DNA from: Sphingobacteriales bacterium | Lineage (GTDB): Bacteria; Bacteroidota; Bacteroidia; Chitinophagales; CAIOSU01 | Length of the DNA: 64,000 nucleotides | Assembly (NCBI GenBank): GCA_027483645.1 | Contig: JAIXUD010000010.1 | Span: 250,001-314,000, forward strand | Reading direction: 5' to 3' | Shown here: positions 43,394 through 54,279 of the stretch, piece after piece | How the letters are laid out: the number at the start of each line of letters is the position of its first letter | Numbering within the stretch: position 1 is the stretch's first letter | The notes under the pieces: generated by a model | Told to the model about the DNA's origin: nothing | What the model saw: only the letters and a program-made list of their open reading frames with translations | The model's database searches: none | Program-made: the position numbers and the translations under genes

Positions 43394-45787
43394 CTAGAAA
43401 CTTACCCGCATCTGTAAGGTAAAGTTACGGGGGGCTTCCAGTTTACCTGGGCGCGCCGCATACTCGTGGTTAGTAAGGTTTTTTACGATAAAGGCCAAGC
43501 GCAGAATATCGTTTACTTGATAGCCGAAGCGGATGTCGGTTACCCAATCTCCCTTTTGGTGGTCTTCTATGTATTGCGCGAAAGACTGATTGCCAGCCAC
43601 CCTATCAAGTGCTGTACGAAACACGCTGGGGATGTTCTCCGGGTAGCTGTTGTAATTTATGCTTACCCCAATAGAATACTTCTTGAAGGTAGCTTCCACG
43701 TCGCTTCTAAAAATATGTCGGCTCCTAAATAGCAGTAATGAATTAGCGGCCTCTTCAGCTGCTATACGGCTAAACATATCTTCAAAAAAACCTTTGAAGT
43801 CGTCTTTTAATTTTCCTTCCTCCGTATTCTGACGGGGGTAGGTGTAGGTATAACCGATAAGTGAGCGCAACATAACGGGGCCAATGGATCCACGGCTGCC
43901 AAAAGACACCTCATAACCCAAGATACGGGCATTATCTACGTTACTGGGCCTTAGTCCAAGGGCTAAACCACTGTTTATGCAGCTGTCGGCCTGCACCAAA
44001 ATTTGGCCCGTTTCGCGGTCGATAATGTTGCCGCACTCATCGAGTCCATTGCCGAGTACATAGGCATCAAATTGATACTCTACATAGTTTTCATACTCCA
44101 TCCAAAAAAGGCTGGCATCTACATAAGCAGCCCATTTGCCTATTTTAAGGGGTTGGTTAAATCCTATTTCGGCGCTCCACGCCCTTTCGGCTACTAGGGC
44201 AGGGTTGGGTACTATGAGTACCCCTTGGAAAAACTCCTGCCCAATGAAGCGCTCACCTATAGACGGTAAGCGATAGGCTTGACCCCACGACGCCCGAAGG
44301 AAAGTGGCCTTCCCCGCCTTGTAGTTTAGGCCAGCCCTAACTACCGGTATACCTGTTTCGAAAATAGTATCAACCGAGGTAAGCTCATAGCGCACGCCAC
44401 TAACTATTGAAAGGTTCTTATACTTATATTCCAACTGCCCATAAGCTGCAAAAGCGCGGTTTTTGCGCACTCCTTCATATAAGTTACTCACCGAGGTGCC
44501 AAAGGTAACTGGCGCACCGGTGGTAAATATCAAGGTGTTTTTCCAGTTGCGCTGGTATTGCGGTTCCATGTAAAGGGTATTGGCCGATGCATTACGGTCA
44601 TCACCGTTGCCCCTGCGCCATATATTTAGGTATCTACTGGCTATGGTAAAACGGTGGCCTTTGTCGTTTTTGTAAGAGAAGTGTGGGTCGAGCGCGGTAC
44701 GCACGTAGCGGTCGTTAGAGCCTTGCGCTATTTGGTAGGCAAACGTATCTAAGTCTTCCGAGATAAAAAACCTTCCACTCGTTTCTTGCATTACATTGCC
44801 ATTTAGTCCAAAATTGATATTCGGTTTTTTCGGCAAGGTGTAACGGGTTTTGAAGTTCCCCCTGAAACGGAATTCATCTGCTGTTTGCAGGTAGCTGTTT
44901 ACAAAATCAGCATTGGAGCCGATAATAACGTCAAAGTTCTTGATCTTACGCTGGTGGTTAATAAAGAAGCCCGAGAAGTTTGGCTGGCGGCCTGTCCACC
45001 AAATCAGTTCTTCGCGGGGTGGCTTGCCATATACACCTGCGTACATGCTGATGCTGGTAAATGGTTTTTCACTCTTGGGCCAAGCGGTGCGAACGTTTAT
45101 TACCCCGTTCAAAGCCGATGAGCCATATACTACCGATGAGGCTCCCTTGATTACCTCAATTTGTTCAACCGTTTCTAGTGGTACAAACTTAAGCTGGGCC
45201 TCGCCCAAATCAGCACTGGTTAAACTTATACCATCAGTAAGTACTGCGGTACGGCTGCCAATACCATAGCTATATGAGCTGCCGCCACGTATGCTTATCT
45301 GTCCATCCTGTATTTGAACGCCAGGTGTTTTGGCTACTATTTCACCTAAGTCGCGGCTATTGGTGTTGGTTACCAATGAGCGGCTCAGCACATCCATGCT
45401 TACGGTTTCCTCGGCTACTCTTTTCTCATATTGGCTTGATGATACTACCACTACATCCATCTCTTCGGCACTGGCGCGCAGCTGTATATTCATTTCCCTT
45501 ATCTGCCCAGCCTCTAGGGTTACGGTACGCTGCCTTATCTCATAGCCAATGTAACTGTATACTATTTTGTAGGTACCTGGGGGCAGGCTCATCTTGTACT
45601 TGCCATCAATATCGGTAGCTACCGCCTTGGTGCTATCGCTTAGTAGCACGTTTACGCCAACTATGGTTTCCTTAGTTTCATCATCTTTCACCACCCCATA
45701 AATGAGGGCGGGTTCTTGACCAAACATTTGAAGCGGAATGACGAAAAGGAAAAACAATGCAAACAGGGCTTGAATGCTCGGTTTCAT
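43394..45787 (-). CDS. TonB-dependent receptor with carboxypeptidase regulatory-like N-terminal domain
   Basis: IYGVVKDDETKETIVGVNVLLSDS.., plug VQIQDGQISIRGGSSYSYGIGSRTAVLTDGISL, C-terminal beta-barrel ending MRVSF. Confidence 0.94.
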   Translation of the reverse strand: MKPSIQALFALFFLFVIPLQMFGQEPALIYGVVKDDETKETIVGVNVLLSDSTKAVATDIDGKYKMSLPPGTYKIVYSYIGYEIRQRTVTLEAGQIREMNIQLRASAEEMDVVVVSSSQYEKRVAEETVSMDVLSRSLVTNTNSRDLGEIVAKTPGVQIQDGQISIRGGSSYSYGIGSRTAVLTDGISLTSADLGEAQLKFVPLETVEQIEVIKGASSVVYGSSALNGVINVRTAWPKSEKPFTSISMYAGVYGKPPREELIWWTGRQPNFSGFFINHQRKIKNFDVIIGSNADFVNSYLQTADEFRFRGNFKTRYTLPKKPNINFGLNGNVMQETSGRFFISEDLDTFAYQIAQGSNDRYVRTALDPHFSYKNDKGHRFTIASRYLNIWRRGNGDDRNASANTLYMEPQYQRNWKNTLIFTTGAPVTFGTSVSNLYEGVRKNRAFAAYGQLEYKYKNLSIVSGVRYELTSVDTIFETGIPVVRAGLNYKAGKATFLRASWGQAYRLPSIGERFIGQEFFQGVLIVPNPALVAERAWSAEIGFNQPLKIGKWAAYVDASLFWMEYENYVEYQFDAYVLGNGLDECGNIIDRETGQILVQADSCINSGLALGLRPSNVDNARILGYEVSFGSRGSIGPVMLRSLIGYTYTYPRQNTEEGKLKDDFKGFFEDMFSRIAAEEAANSLLLFRSRHIFRSDVEATFKKYSIGVSINYNSYPENIPSVFRTALDRVAGNQSFAQYIEDHQKGDWVTDIRFGYQVNDILRLAFIVKNLTNHEYAARPGKLEAPRNFTLQMRVSF

Positions 45788-45975
45788 AGGTAGGGGTAGT
45801 TAGTCGGTTAGTTAGCAGGTAGCAAAAGTGTGTAAATTAATCGCAAAAATTGTTCTTAGTCTTTTAAGCTATTATTAAATCAGTTGTTTTTCGGGAATTA
45901 AGTTAAGAAAAATACCAAGCAACACGCATTTTCCGTGGTTTAGTCATAACTTTTCCCGTACCTTTTATCAACTTC

Positions 45976-46788
45976 GTGCTTATGAATCACCTCCTCGCTT
46001 CAATAATCTGCCTAAGCTGCTATTTACAAACCACAACGGTAACAGCCCAGATGCTGCCTGTACCGGGCCATTCTCACAACGACTACGAGCGTGAACGCCC
46101 GCTAATAGAAGCTTTGGAGCTAGGCTATCGCAGTATTGAAGTGGATATATACTTGCATAAGAGCCAGCTAAGGGTATCGCATGAGCCATTTATGCTCGAT
46201 GGCCAACCAACCTTACAGGAGCTATACTTGGAGCCGCTGCTAAAAATTACCCGTACCGAAGCAGCCAAATATGGTCTGGATAGCCTAAGGCCCTTAATCA
46301 TCATGATTGACTTCAAAACCGATGGAGAAAAAACCTATCAGGCATTGAAGCCTGTTTTGGAGCGATATAAAGAAATGCTTACGGTTACTGGCGAAGGTGC
46401 CAAGAAAGGTTATGTGCACATCCTCATATCTGGTGAAAAACCTTATGCTACAGTAAGCAAAGAAACCACCCGATTGGTAAGCCTGGACTACAAGTTTGAT
46501 TTTTGCCGAGAGCATGCTGGCGATGCTTTTATTTCTCGAGCTAGTGATACCTACAAAGCTTACTTTACTTGGAACGGAAAAGGCGAAATACCATGGAAAG
46601 AACTAGTAATGCTGGAAGAGCTAGTGACCCTAGCACACACCGAAGGCCGTCAAATACGGTTTTGGAACGTACCTGAAACGCCCGAACTCTGGAAAACCTT
46701 TTTGGATATGGGTGTCGACTGGATTCATGTAGATGACATTAAAGCGTTTCAAGCGTTTTATGTGGAGTGGGTGGCTAAGAGACCATAG
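45976..46788 (+). CDS. Phosphatidylinositol-specific phospholipase C / GDPD-like protein
   Basis: PGHSHNDYERERPLIEALELGYRSIEVDIYLHKSQLRVSHEP, WNVPETPELWKTFLDMGVDWIHVDDI. Confidence 0.85.
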   Translation: MLMNHLLASIICLSCYLQTTTVTAQMLPVPGHSHNDYERERPLIEALELGYRSIEVDIYLHKSQLRVSHEPFMLDGQPTLQELYLEPLLKITRTEAAKYGLDSLRPLIIMIDFKTDGEKTYQALKPVLERYKEMLTVTGEGAKKGYVHILISGEKPYATVSKETTRLVSLDYKFDFCREHAGDAFISRASDTYKAYFTWNGKGEIPWKELVMLEELVTLAHTEGRQIRFWNVPETPELWKTFLDMGVDWIHVDDIKAFQAFYVEWVAKRP

Positions 46789-47024
46789 AGCAAGGACACA
46801 CCATGTGTGCTGCAGATAATGTGCTGAAGTACCAATTTGCTGATGTGCTGATGTGCTAGCAATAATGGGCTGGGCAGCAACTGTTGCCCTACAGCATTCC
46901 CCTTGTTGCCAGTGAATTTAAATTCCGTCGAAAATACCCGCTAATGTGGACAAACCCTCCACGAACATTCCATGAATTCTGCCTAATTTCACCAACTGAT
47001 TTTTTTAGCGCTGAATTTCACTAT

Positions 47025-49307
47025 ATGTTATATAAAATTTGGGTTGCCGTATTGCTCGTTATTGGCATAGCAACTATGGCAGTTGCCCAGGATAATGGAA
47101 CCATCCGCGGAACGGTGTTTGATAAAGACAATGGCGAGCCGATGATTTTTACCACCGTATCAGTACAAGGTACCACCCTTGGCACCACGACGGATATCAA
47201 TGGTTTTTACGCCATCCCAAATGTGCCGTTGGGTACCTACACCTTAACCAGTACCAATATTGGGTACGATACCATGTCGGTGGAGATTAGCATTTCACGC
47301 AATGGCCAAATTGTATCCCAAAACCTATACATTGCTCCCGTAAACATTCAACTGGGCACGGTAAACGTGTCGGCCGAGCGGGAGAAAAAACAGACCGAGG
47401 TAGAGGTGTCGCAAGTGCGGGTTACCACCAAAGAGATAAGCCAAATACCGTCAGTTGGCGGCGAGCCCGATATTGCGCAGTACCTGCAAATTATGCCAGG
47501 CGTGGTTTTCACGGGCGACCAAGGCGGCCAGTTATACATCCGCGGTGGCTCATCAGTACAGACCCGCGTATTGCTAGATGGCTTGTTAATTTACAATCCT
47601 TTCCACTCCATCGGTCTATTCTCGGTATTTGAGACTGACATCATCAGGAACGTTGACATCAGCACCGGCGGCTTTGGTGCCCAGCACGGCGGCAGGCTAT
47701 CGGCGGTGATGGATGTGCGTATGCAAGATGGCAACAAAAGGCGCATAGCGGGCAAAGTGGGCCTTAGCCCATTCCTTACCAAGTTTATATTGGAAGGCCC
47801 GTTGGTAAAACAAAAAGACAATGGCAGTAGCTTAACGTTTGTATTATCAGGCCGCTATTCTTACCTTGACAAAACATCTAAAGCGCTCTACCCTTATGTA
47901 GAAGGCGATAATGGTATCCCGTTCTCTTTTGGCGACTTTTATGGTAAGCTGGCTTACAACGGTGGCAATGGTTCCAAGATTACGGTATTCGGTTTCAACT
48001 TTAATGATAACGCCAACTTTCAAGGCATTGCCAACTATAAGTGGAACTCCTTTGGTATCGGTACCAACTTCGTTTTGGTGCCTGGTGGCTCAAACCTGAT
48101 TATGAATGGTACGGTAGGCTATACCAACTACAAGATAGCCCTACAAGAAGCGGAAGACCGCCCAAGGGAGAGCGAGGTAGGTGGCCTAAACGTAAACATG
48201 AACTTCACTTACTTCATCAGTAACGGTGAGTTCAACTATGGCTTGAATGTAAACTCCTTTAAAACGGATTATCGCTTCTTTAACAACAGCGGCCAAATTG
48301 CCAGCGAACTGCAAAATACTACCGAAATGGGCTTGTATTTCCGTTTCCGTAAGGTAATTGCCAAGAAGTTGGTGCTTGACCCGAGCATCCGTTTCGATTA
48401 CTACGCGTCGCTCGCCAATATCTCTGTGGAGCCTAGATTGGGCCTAAAATATAATGTGGCTGACTTTTTTCGTTTGAAAGCTGCCGGTGGCCTTTATTCC
48501 CAAAACCTCATCAGTAGCCGCGCCGATAGGGATGTGGTGGATTTATTCAACGGCTTCTTATCTGGCCCAGAAGAGGAGCTGATGCGCCCTGATGGCAGCG
48601 AAGCCAACCATAAACTGCAAAAAGCTTGGCACGGTATTTTCGGTTTCGAGGCCGACCTTACTTCTAAACTTGAGTTGAATGTAGAAGGCTATTACAAGGC
48701 ATTTACCCAATTAATAAGCATTAATCGTAACAAAGTTTTTGCAAACGAACCCAATTTTATGCTGGAGACTGGAGAAGCTTATGGTGTTGACTTTATGCTG
48801 AAGTACCAGAACAAAGGCCTATTTCTATACGGTACCTACTCACTGGCTTGGGTAACCCGCTTTGATGGGGAGCAAACCTACTACCCGCACTACGACCGCA
48901 GGCACAATGCCAACTTTGTGGCAAGCTATAGCTTTGGCAAGGGCCGCACTTGGCAGGCTAGTGCCCGTTACAACATTGGTACAGGCTTTCCGTTTACCCG
49001 CACCCAAGCGTTTTATGAAGAGGTTGAATTTAACAATGGCGTAAATACCGACTACACCACTAGCAACGGCAATTTAGGTATTGTATATGAAGAAAAGCTG
49101 AACGCAGGTAGGTTGCCGGCCTACCATAGGCTTGATTTGTCCATCAAAAAAGAAATTCCGTTGGGCAAAAATACCCTAATGGATGTATCTGCAAGTGTTA
49201 CCAATGCTTACAATCGTCAAAACATTTTCTACTTCGATAGGGTAAGATATACCCGTGTAAACCAGCTCCCCATACTACCTAGCCTGGCAATATCGTTATC
49301 CTTTTGA
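47025..49307 (+). CDS. TonB-dependent receptor (carboxypeptidase-like N-terminus plus plug)
   Basis: IRGTVFDKDNGEPMIFTTVSVQGTTLGTTTDINGFY.., YIRGGSSVQTRVLLDGLLIYNPFH; Met at 47025 precedes the signal peptide. Confidence 0.92.
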   Translation: MLYKIWVAVLLVIGIATMAVAQDNGTIRGTVFDKDNGEPMIFTTVSVQGTTLGTTTDINGFYAIPNVPLGTYTLTSTNIGYDTMSVEISISRNGQIVSQNLYIAPVNIQLGTVNVSAEREKKQTEVEVSQVRVTTKEISQIPSVGGEPDIAQYLQIMPGVVFTGDQGGQLYIRGGSSVQTRVLLDGLLIYNPFHSIGLFSVFETDIIRNVDISTGGFGAQHGGRLSAVMDVRMQDGNKRRIAGKVGLSPFLTKFILEGPLVKQKDNGSSLTFVLSGRYSYLDKTSKALYPYVEGDNGIPFSFGDFYGKLAYNGGNGSKITVFGFNFNDNANFQGIANYKWNSFGIGTNFVLVPGGSNLIMNGTVGYTNYKIALQEAEDRPRESEVGGLNVNMNFTYFISNGEFNYGLNVNSFKTDYRFFNNSGQIASELQNTTEMGLYFRFRKVIAKKLVLDPSIRFDYYASLANISVEPRLGLKYNVADFFRLKAAGGLYSQNLISSRADRDVVDLFNGFLSGPEEELMRPDGSEANHKLQKAWHGIFGFEADLTSKLELNVEGYYKAFTQLISINRNKVFANEPNFMLETGEAYGVDFMLKYQNKGLFLYGTYSLAWVTRFDGEQTYYPHYDRRHNANFVASYSFGKGRTWQASARYNIGTGFPFTRTQAFYEEVEFNNGVNTDYTTSNGNLGIVYEEKLNAGRLPAYHRLDLSIKKEIPLGKNTLMDVSASVTNAYNRQNIFYFDRVRYTRVNQLPILPSLAISLSF

Positions 49308-49332
49308 TTTTGTGAACTAAACTGAGGCTATT

Positions 49333-52300
49333 GTGAAGAGACTTCTGTTATTACTATTCGTGTTGGGTTCACTATTAGCCACAACCGCAGTGAAGGCCCA
49401 ACAAAGCACCGTGTATAAAGACCCTTGGGCTATGTACAACGAGGCTATCCAATTTTTCGACCAGCAGAACTACGAATCAGCCCAGCGGTTACTGCGCGAA
49501 TACAACAATTATAAAGTTACCGCTTACGATATACCAAACGGCACCGCACGCAGCCACGCCCAGTTTTTGATTGCTGTGTGCGCCATGGAACTCTTCCAGC
49601 CCGATGCAGAGAAACTGCTGCTTGACTATATATATAGTACCCCCTACGAAAACCCAGATAGGCGAATGGCTTATTATCACTTGGGCCGCTACCACTTTAG
49701 GGAGAAAAACTACAAAGAATCAATAAAATACTTTAAGGAGATAAGTACCGGCGACCTAAGCCGGGCCGAAACGGATGAGTACCGCTTTATGATGGCCTAT
49801 TCTCATTTCTTCAACAAGGATTTCAACCAGGCTTATCCGCTTTTTAAGCAAACTAGAAATGTAAATAACAAATACTACTACGCGAGTAATTATTACTATG
49901 GCTACATTGCCTTCACCAAAGGCGATGTGGATGAGGCGTTGGCTAGTTTTGAGAAGGTAAAAGAGAGCAAAACGTACGAGAAAATTATCCCGTTTTACAT
50001 AGCACAAATCCGTTTCCGCAAGGGGCAATATAAAGAGGTGATAGCCTACTTAAGCCCCATTATTAACGATACCAAGCTGAGCAACTTTGCGGAGCTGAAT
50101 CTTACCCTTGGCCAGAGCTACTTTGAGCTGGAGCAATATCCCAATGCCATTAAGTACATTGAGATATACAAAGATAAGAGCCGCACCCTACAAAAGGGCG
50201 AGCTATATCAGTTGGGCTATGCCTATTACCAAACCGGCGATTGCAAAAACTCCATTGCCAACCTTACCCAGCTTGCCGACCTAAAAGATACCGTTGGTCA
50301 AAATGCCTTATATCTGTTAGGTGATTGCTACCTAAAAACTGGCAACAAACTGAACGCTCGCAGTGCTTTCCAAAAAGCGGCATCGTTCAACTTTGACCCT
50401 GTGATTACCGAGAATGCCCGCTTTAGCTATGCCAAACTGAGCTACGAAGCCGGCTTGGACAACGAGGCGGTTACTGCTTTGGAAGCCTTTATTAAAGAGT
50501 ACCCAAAATCGAAATACGGAAACGAAGCCCGAACCTTGCTATCGGAATTGCTCATTTCATCAAGCGATTATGAGAAGGCGTTGGCCATTATTCAAGGCAT
50601 ACCCGACCAGAACCCACAGGTAAAAAAGGCATCGCAAGTGGTGGCCTTCAATCGTGGGGTACAGTTATACAATCAGCAGCAGTATGATGAGGCCATCAAA
50701 CACTTCGACCTTTCTTTGAAAAACCCCATAGTACCTAAGTTTAAGGCGATGGCCTACTACTGGAAAGGCGAGTCACACTTTGTGCTGGGTGAGTTTGAGA
50801 AAGCAGGCTGGCAGTATTCCAACTTCAACGGCATTGCTTCCACTGCAGAGCTTGATAATGCCGAATGGTACCGCATCAGCGGAAATTATGGGTTGGGTTA
50901 TGCTTTTTTGAAACAAGGCCGCTATCAAGATGCGACCATCTACTTCGAGAAAGCTGTGGCTGAGGCACGCAAAAGCAGCAATCCAGAAGTACAGAAACGC
51001 ATATTGACGGATGCCATATTGCGAAACGGCGATAGTTACTACCTCCTGAAGAATTACCCTAAAGCCATCGACAACTATGATGAGATATACACCCGCAATG
51101 CAACAGGTAAGGATTATGCTATGTTCCAGAAGGGGCTGATACAGGGCTTGCAAGGGAACTATGATGGCAAGGTGAGCACCATGATTGAAATGCACAGGTT
51201 GTTTCCTAACTCCTCTTATGCTGATGATGCATTGTTTGAAGCGGCCAACACCAACCTAGAGCAAGGAAAAAATGCCACCGCCATCGGCCAGTACCAAAAG
51301 TTGCTAAAAGATTACCCTAGCTCAGCTTACAAAGTAGAAGCTTACATGAAGCTCGGCTTGGTGTTCTTTAATGATAAGGACTACAAAAAATCCCTCGAAA
51401 GCTACGAGAGGGTGCTGCAATTGGCACCCAATACTTCTATGAGCAAAGAGGCTTTTGCCGGTATACAAGAGATTGCCATTGCCACGGGCGATAAAAGCAT
51501 TGTGCTGAACATCATGAAGAAGTACAACGTGCAAGTGGACGAGGCGGATGAGTTGAACTACCGCATCGCCGAAAACCAGTTCATCCAAAAGAACTATGCC
51601 CAAGCCATTAAGTTGTTTAATGAGTATTTGATTGGTTTCAGCAAAGGCGCTTATGCACTCAATGCCCACTATTACCGTGGCGATAGCTACTATGAGTTGA
51701 ACAAATTCACCGACGCATTGCCAGATTATGAAGCGGTAATTGACTTAGCGCCGAATCACTTCTTGGAGCCTGCTTTGGCTAAAGCATCGTGGATAGCTTA
51801 TTACAAGGCTAGGGATTATGAGAAATCTTACACCTTGTTTAAGAAGCTGTTAGAGAATACACAGGATAAGCAGAATGTATTTGCTGCCAATCTGGGCCTA
51901 ATGCGTACCACTTACCACTTGGAAAAATTCAGCGAAACGGAGAAGTATGCTAGCACGCTGCTTTCAAGTGGCCAGGCAAGCCCGCAGGAAGTGTTTGAAG
52001 CCGACTACTATTTGGGTAAAATCGCCTTCGACAATAAGAACTACACGAAGGCTGAAATCCACTTGAAGAAAATTGAGGACAAGGACAACATTGAAGGCAC
52101 TGATGCCATGTATATGCTGGCGTATATACTGTATGCCAATGGCAGCTACGATAAGTCGATTGAGAAAGCTTATGAGGTGATAAACAAACGCGGCGGTTAT
52201 GAAGAGCAGGTAATACGCAGCTACATATTACTGGGCGAAAACTACTTTAAGAAGGGTAACAACTTCCAAGCGAAGAGCACGCTGCAAAGTATTATTGACA

Positions 52301-52458
52301 ACTATGAGCCAGAAGACGAGCTGAAACAGGAAGCGCGCCAAAAGCTGCAAATGATTATCGATTCGGAGGCAGGCACCAACAAGTTGGCGCCGGATGAAGA
52401 AGAGGGCGACGAGCTAGAAGCCGACCCTGATGGAACTATTGAATTGAATCAACCATAA
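49333..52458 (+). CDS. Tetratricopeptide repeat protein, exported (GTG start)
   Basis: MKRLLLLLFVLGSLLATTAVKAQ signal peptide; many TPR units over 1041 aa. Confidence 0.92.
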   Translation: MKRLLLLLFVLGSLLATTAVKAQQSTVYKDPWAMYNEAIQFFDQQNYESAQRLLREYNNYKVTAYDIPNGTARSHAQFLIAVCAMELFQPDAEKLLLDYIYSTPYENPDRRMAYYHLGRYHFREKNYKESIKYFKEISTGDLSRAETDEYRFMMAYSHFFNKDFNQAYPLFKQTRNVNNKYYYASNYYYGYIAFTKGDVDEALASFEKVKESKTYEKIIPFYIAQIRFRKGQYKEVIAYLSPIINDTKLSNFAELNLTLGQSYFELEQYPNAIKYIEIYKDKSRTLQKGELYQLGYAYYQTGDCKNSIANLTQLADLKDTVGQNALYLLGDCYLKTGNKLNARSAFQKAASFNFDPVITENARFSYAKLSYEAGLDNEAVTALEAFIKEYPKSKYGNEARTLLSELLISSSDYEKALAIIQGIPDQNPQVKKASQVVAFNRGVQLYNQQQYDEAIKHFDLSLKNPIVPKFKAMAYYWKGESHFVLGEFEKAGWQYSNFNGIASTAELDNAEWYRISGNYGLGYAFLKQGRYQDATIYFEKAVAEARKSSNPEVQKRILTDAILRNGDSYYLLKNYPKAIDNYDEIYTRNATGKDYAMFQKGLIQGLQGNYDGKVSTMIEMHRLFPNSSYADDALFEAANTNLEQGKNATAIGQYQKLLKDYPSSAYKVEAYMKLGLVFFNDKDYKKSLESYERVLQLAPNTSMSKEAFAGIQEIAIATGDKSIVLNIMKKYNVQVDEADELNYRIAENQFIQKNYAQAIKLFNEYLIGFSKGAYALNAHYYRGDSYYELNKFTDALPDYEAVIDLAPNHFLEPALAKASWIAYYKARDYEKSYTLFKKLLENTQDKQNVFAANLGLMRTTYHLEKFSETEKYASTLLSSGQASPQEVFEADYYLGKIAFDNKNYTKAEIHLKKIEDKDNIEGTDAMYMLAYILYANGSYDKSIEKAYEVINKRGGYEEQVIRSYILLGENYFKKGNNFQAKSTLQSIIDNYEPEDELKQEARQKLQMIIDSEAGTNKLAPDEEEGDELEADPDGTIELNQP

Positions 52459-52470
52459 GCACCCGCCAAC

Positions 52471-54126
52471 ATGAAGACACTATATAGAAGCTTACTAGTT
52501 GCCGCGGCTGGATTGATGATGACCCCGCTAATGGCACAACAACCCGGTGCTAAAGATACCATCGGGCCACAATCGGTAACTGTATATACCAATACCACTC
52601 CGGTGGTACAAGATGCGGTAAAGGTGCTGTACCCTGCCGAGATACCTACCTATAAGCGCGACGTAACAGTACTAAAATACGATGTGCCTTCCCGCGAGGC
52701 AGAAGTGCCTTATGAGCCGGTTACTATTCGTCCGCTGGGTTTGTCGAAGGAGAAACCGATGGATTTCCCAAGTAGCTATGTGAAACTGGGCTTTGGTACA
52801 CAGTTGAGCCCCTTCTTGGAAGCCATGCACAATGGCCGTAAAGTAGTGAAAGACCAAGAGAAGTTTAGCTATGGCCTTTACTTAAAGCACCACTCGGCTT
52901 ATGCCAGCAAAATTGATTTCCAAGATTTTAGCGAGAACCGTGCAGCGGCCTATGGCAGTATATTCCTTAATAAGGTGCGCATAAACACCAAGCTGGAGTA
53001 CAGGCGCGATGGCCGCTTCTACTATGGTATAGATGTGCCGGATTCATTGGACATCAAGAAGAAAGATGTTCGCCAAATATTCAACCAATTTAATGCCACC
53101 ATTGAGTTGTTGAATACCAAAATCAGCGATTCGCACTTCGATCACAATACCCATATCAACTTCTATCACTTTAGTGATAGGTTTGATCAGAGTGAGTTTG
53201 GGATTATCGTTTCGGCCAAGTTGCAAAAGGCATTTGGCACTAAGCACTTCGTATCGGTTCGTTTAGATGAGGACTATACTGGCTTTAAGAGCAACACATA
53301 CACCAAAAACCGGAACCTATTTATGTTCCGCCCAACCTATGAGTATAATGACCTTACCAATAAGATCATTGGTGGCGTTGGCTTTGCTTATGAGGACAAA
53401 ACCTTCCACGTGTTGCCGCATTTGAGCTTTGAGCGCCCATTGTGGAAACAGTACTTGGTAATGTACAACGGCTGGAAAATGGAACTGCGCCGCCTAGGGT
53501 ACCGCGACCTAGCGATGACCAACCCTTGGATACAGCCAGAAGGCTTCGAGCTAAAGCACACTCGTTATGAAGAACGCTTGATTGCGGGTTTCAAAGGTAC
53601 TATTGGCAAATTTAGCTATGATGCCAGCATCCGCCAGATTGTGTTGCGCCGTGCGCCATTGTTTGTAAACGACCCTACGGACATCAGCAAATTTGATGTG
53701 CTATATGCCCGTGGTAGGCTGAACATTATGAAACCTATGGTAGAGCTAGCCTACCGGGTAAACAGCAACTTGGATTTTACCCTTTTTGGCGAATTTAACC
53801 AGTACGAGGTGGAGGTTGAGGCCCGCGCCTGGCACATGCCGCGCTGGTACACCAGCTTCACTACCCGCTTAAAGATTGGCGATAAGCTGTTCCTTAATGC
53901 CCGCGTGTACGGCATTGATGGCGTATTTGCCAAACTGCCCGATGGCTCTGAACAGAAGCTGAAAGGCACGGTAGATGTGAACCTGGGCGCTACGTACAAG
54001 TTCAGCAAGTCGTTCTCCTTCTTCGCGAACCTCAACAACATTGCCCACTTCAAGTACGAGCCCTACTACCGCTACAGCACCTACGGGTTCAACTGTATGG
54101 CAGGGGTTATATTTACGTATAATTAG
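52471..54126 (+). CDS. Outer membrane beta-barrel (TonB receptor-like) protein
   Basis: Signal peptide MKTLYRSLLVAAAGLMMTPLMAQ; alternating aromatic beta-strands; C-terminal FKYEPYYRYSTYGFNCMAGVIFTYN. Confidence 0.75.
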   Translation: MKTLYRSLLVAAAGLMMTPLMAQQPGAKDTIGPQSVTVYTNTTPVVQDAVKVLYPAEIPTYKRDVTVLKYDVPSREAEVPYEPVTIRPLGLSKEKPMDFPSSYVKLGFGTQLSPFLEAMHNGRKVVKDQEKFSYGLYLKHHSAYASKIDFQDFSENRAAAYGSIFLNKVRINTKLEYRRDGRFYYGIDVPDSLDIKKKDVRQIFNQFNATIELLNTKISDSHFDHNTHINFYHFSDRFDQSEFGIIVSAKLQKAFGTKHFVSVRLDEDYTGFKSNTYTKNRNLFMFRPTYEYNDLTNKIIGGVGFAYEDKTFHVLPHLSFERPLWKQYLVMYNGWKMELRRLGYRDLAMTNPWIQPEGFELKHTRYEERLIAGFKGTIGKFSYDASIRQIVLRRAPLFVNDPTDISKFDVLYARGRLNIMKPMVELAYRVNSNLDFTLFGEFNQYEVEVEARAWHMPRWYTSFTTRLKIGDKLFLNARVYGIDGVFAKLPDGSEQKLKGTVDVNLGATYKFSKSFSFFANLNNIAHFKYEPYYRYSTYGFNCMAGVIFTYN

Positions 54127-54170
54127 GAATTAGAAATAACCCTTCGACTTCGCGCAGGATGACAGATATG

Positions 54171-54208
54171 AGACTGCTTCAACTACAAGTTGAGGCAGTC
54201 TTTTTTTG
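54171..54208 (+). terminator. Rho-independent terminator
   Basis: gactgcttcaact-aca-agttgaggcagtc followed by ttttttt. Confidence 0.85.
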
Positions 54209-54227
54209 GGACAAAATATCGAAAACA

Positions 54228-54262
54228 AAAAGCCGCCCAGCAATTAAGCAAGGCGGCTTTTA
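54228..54262 (-). terminator. Rho-independent terminator of the acyl-CoA dehydrogenase gene
   Basis: aaaaagccgcc...ggcggcttttt; minus-strand T-run. Confidence 0.85.
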
Positions 54263-54279
54263 TCTAGCGTTCAAGTAGA

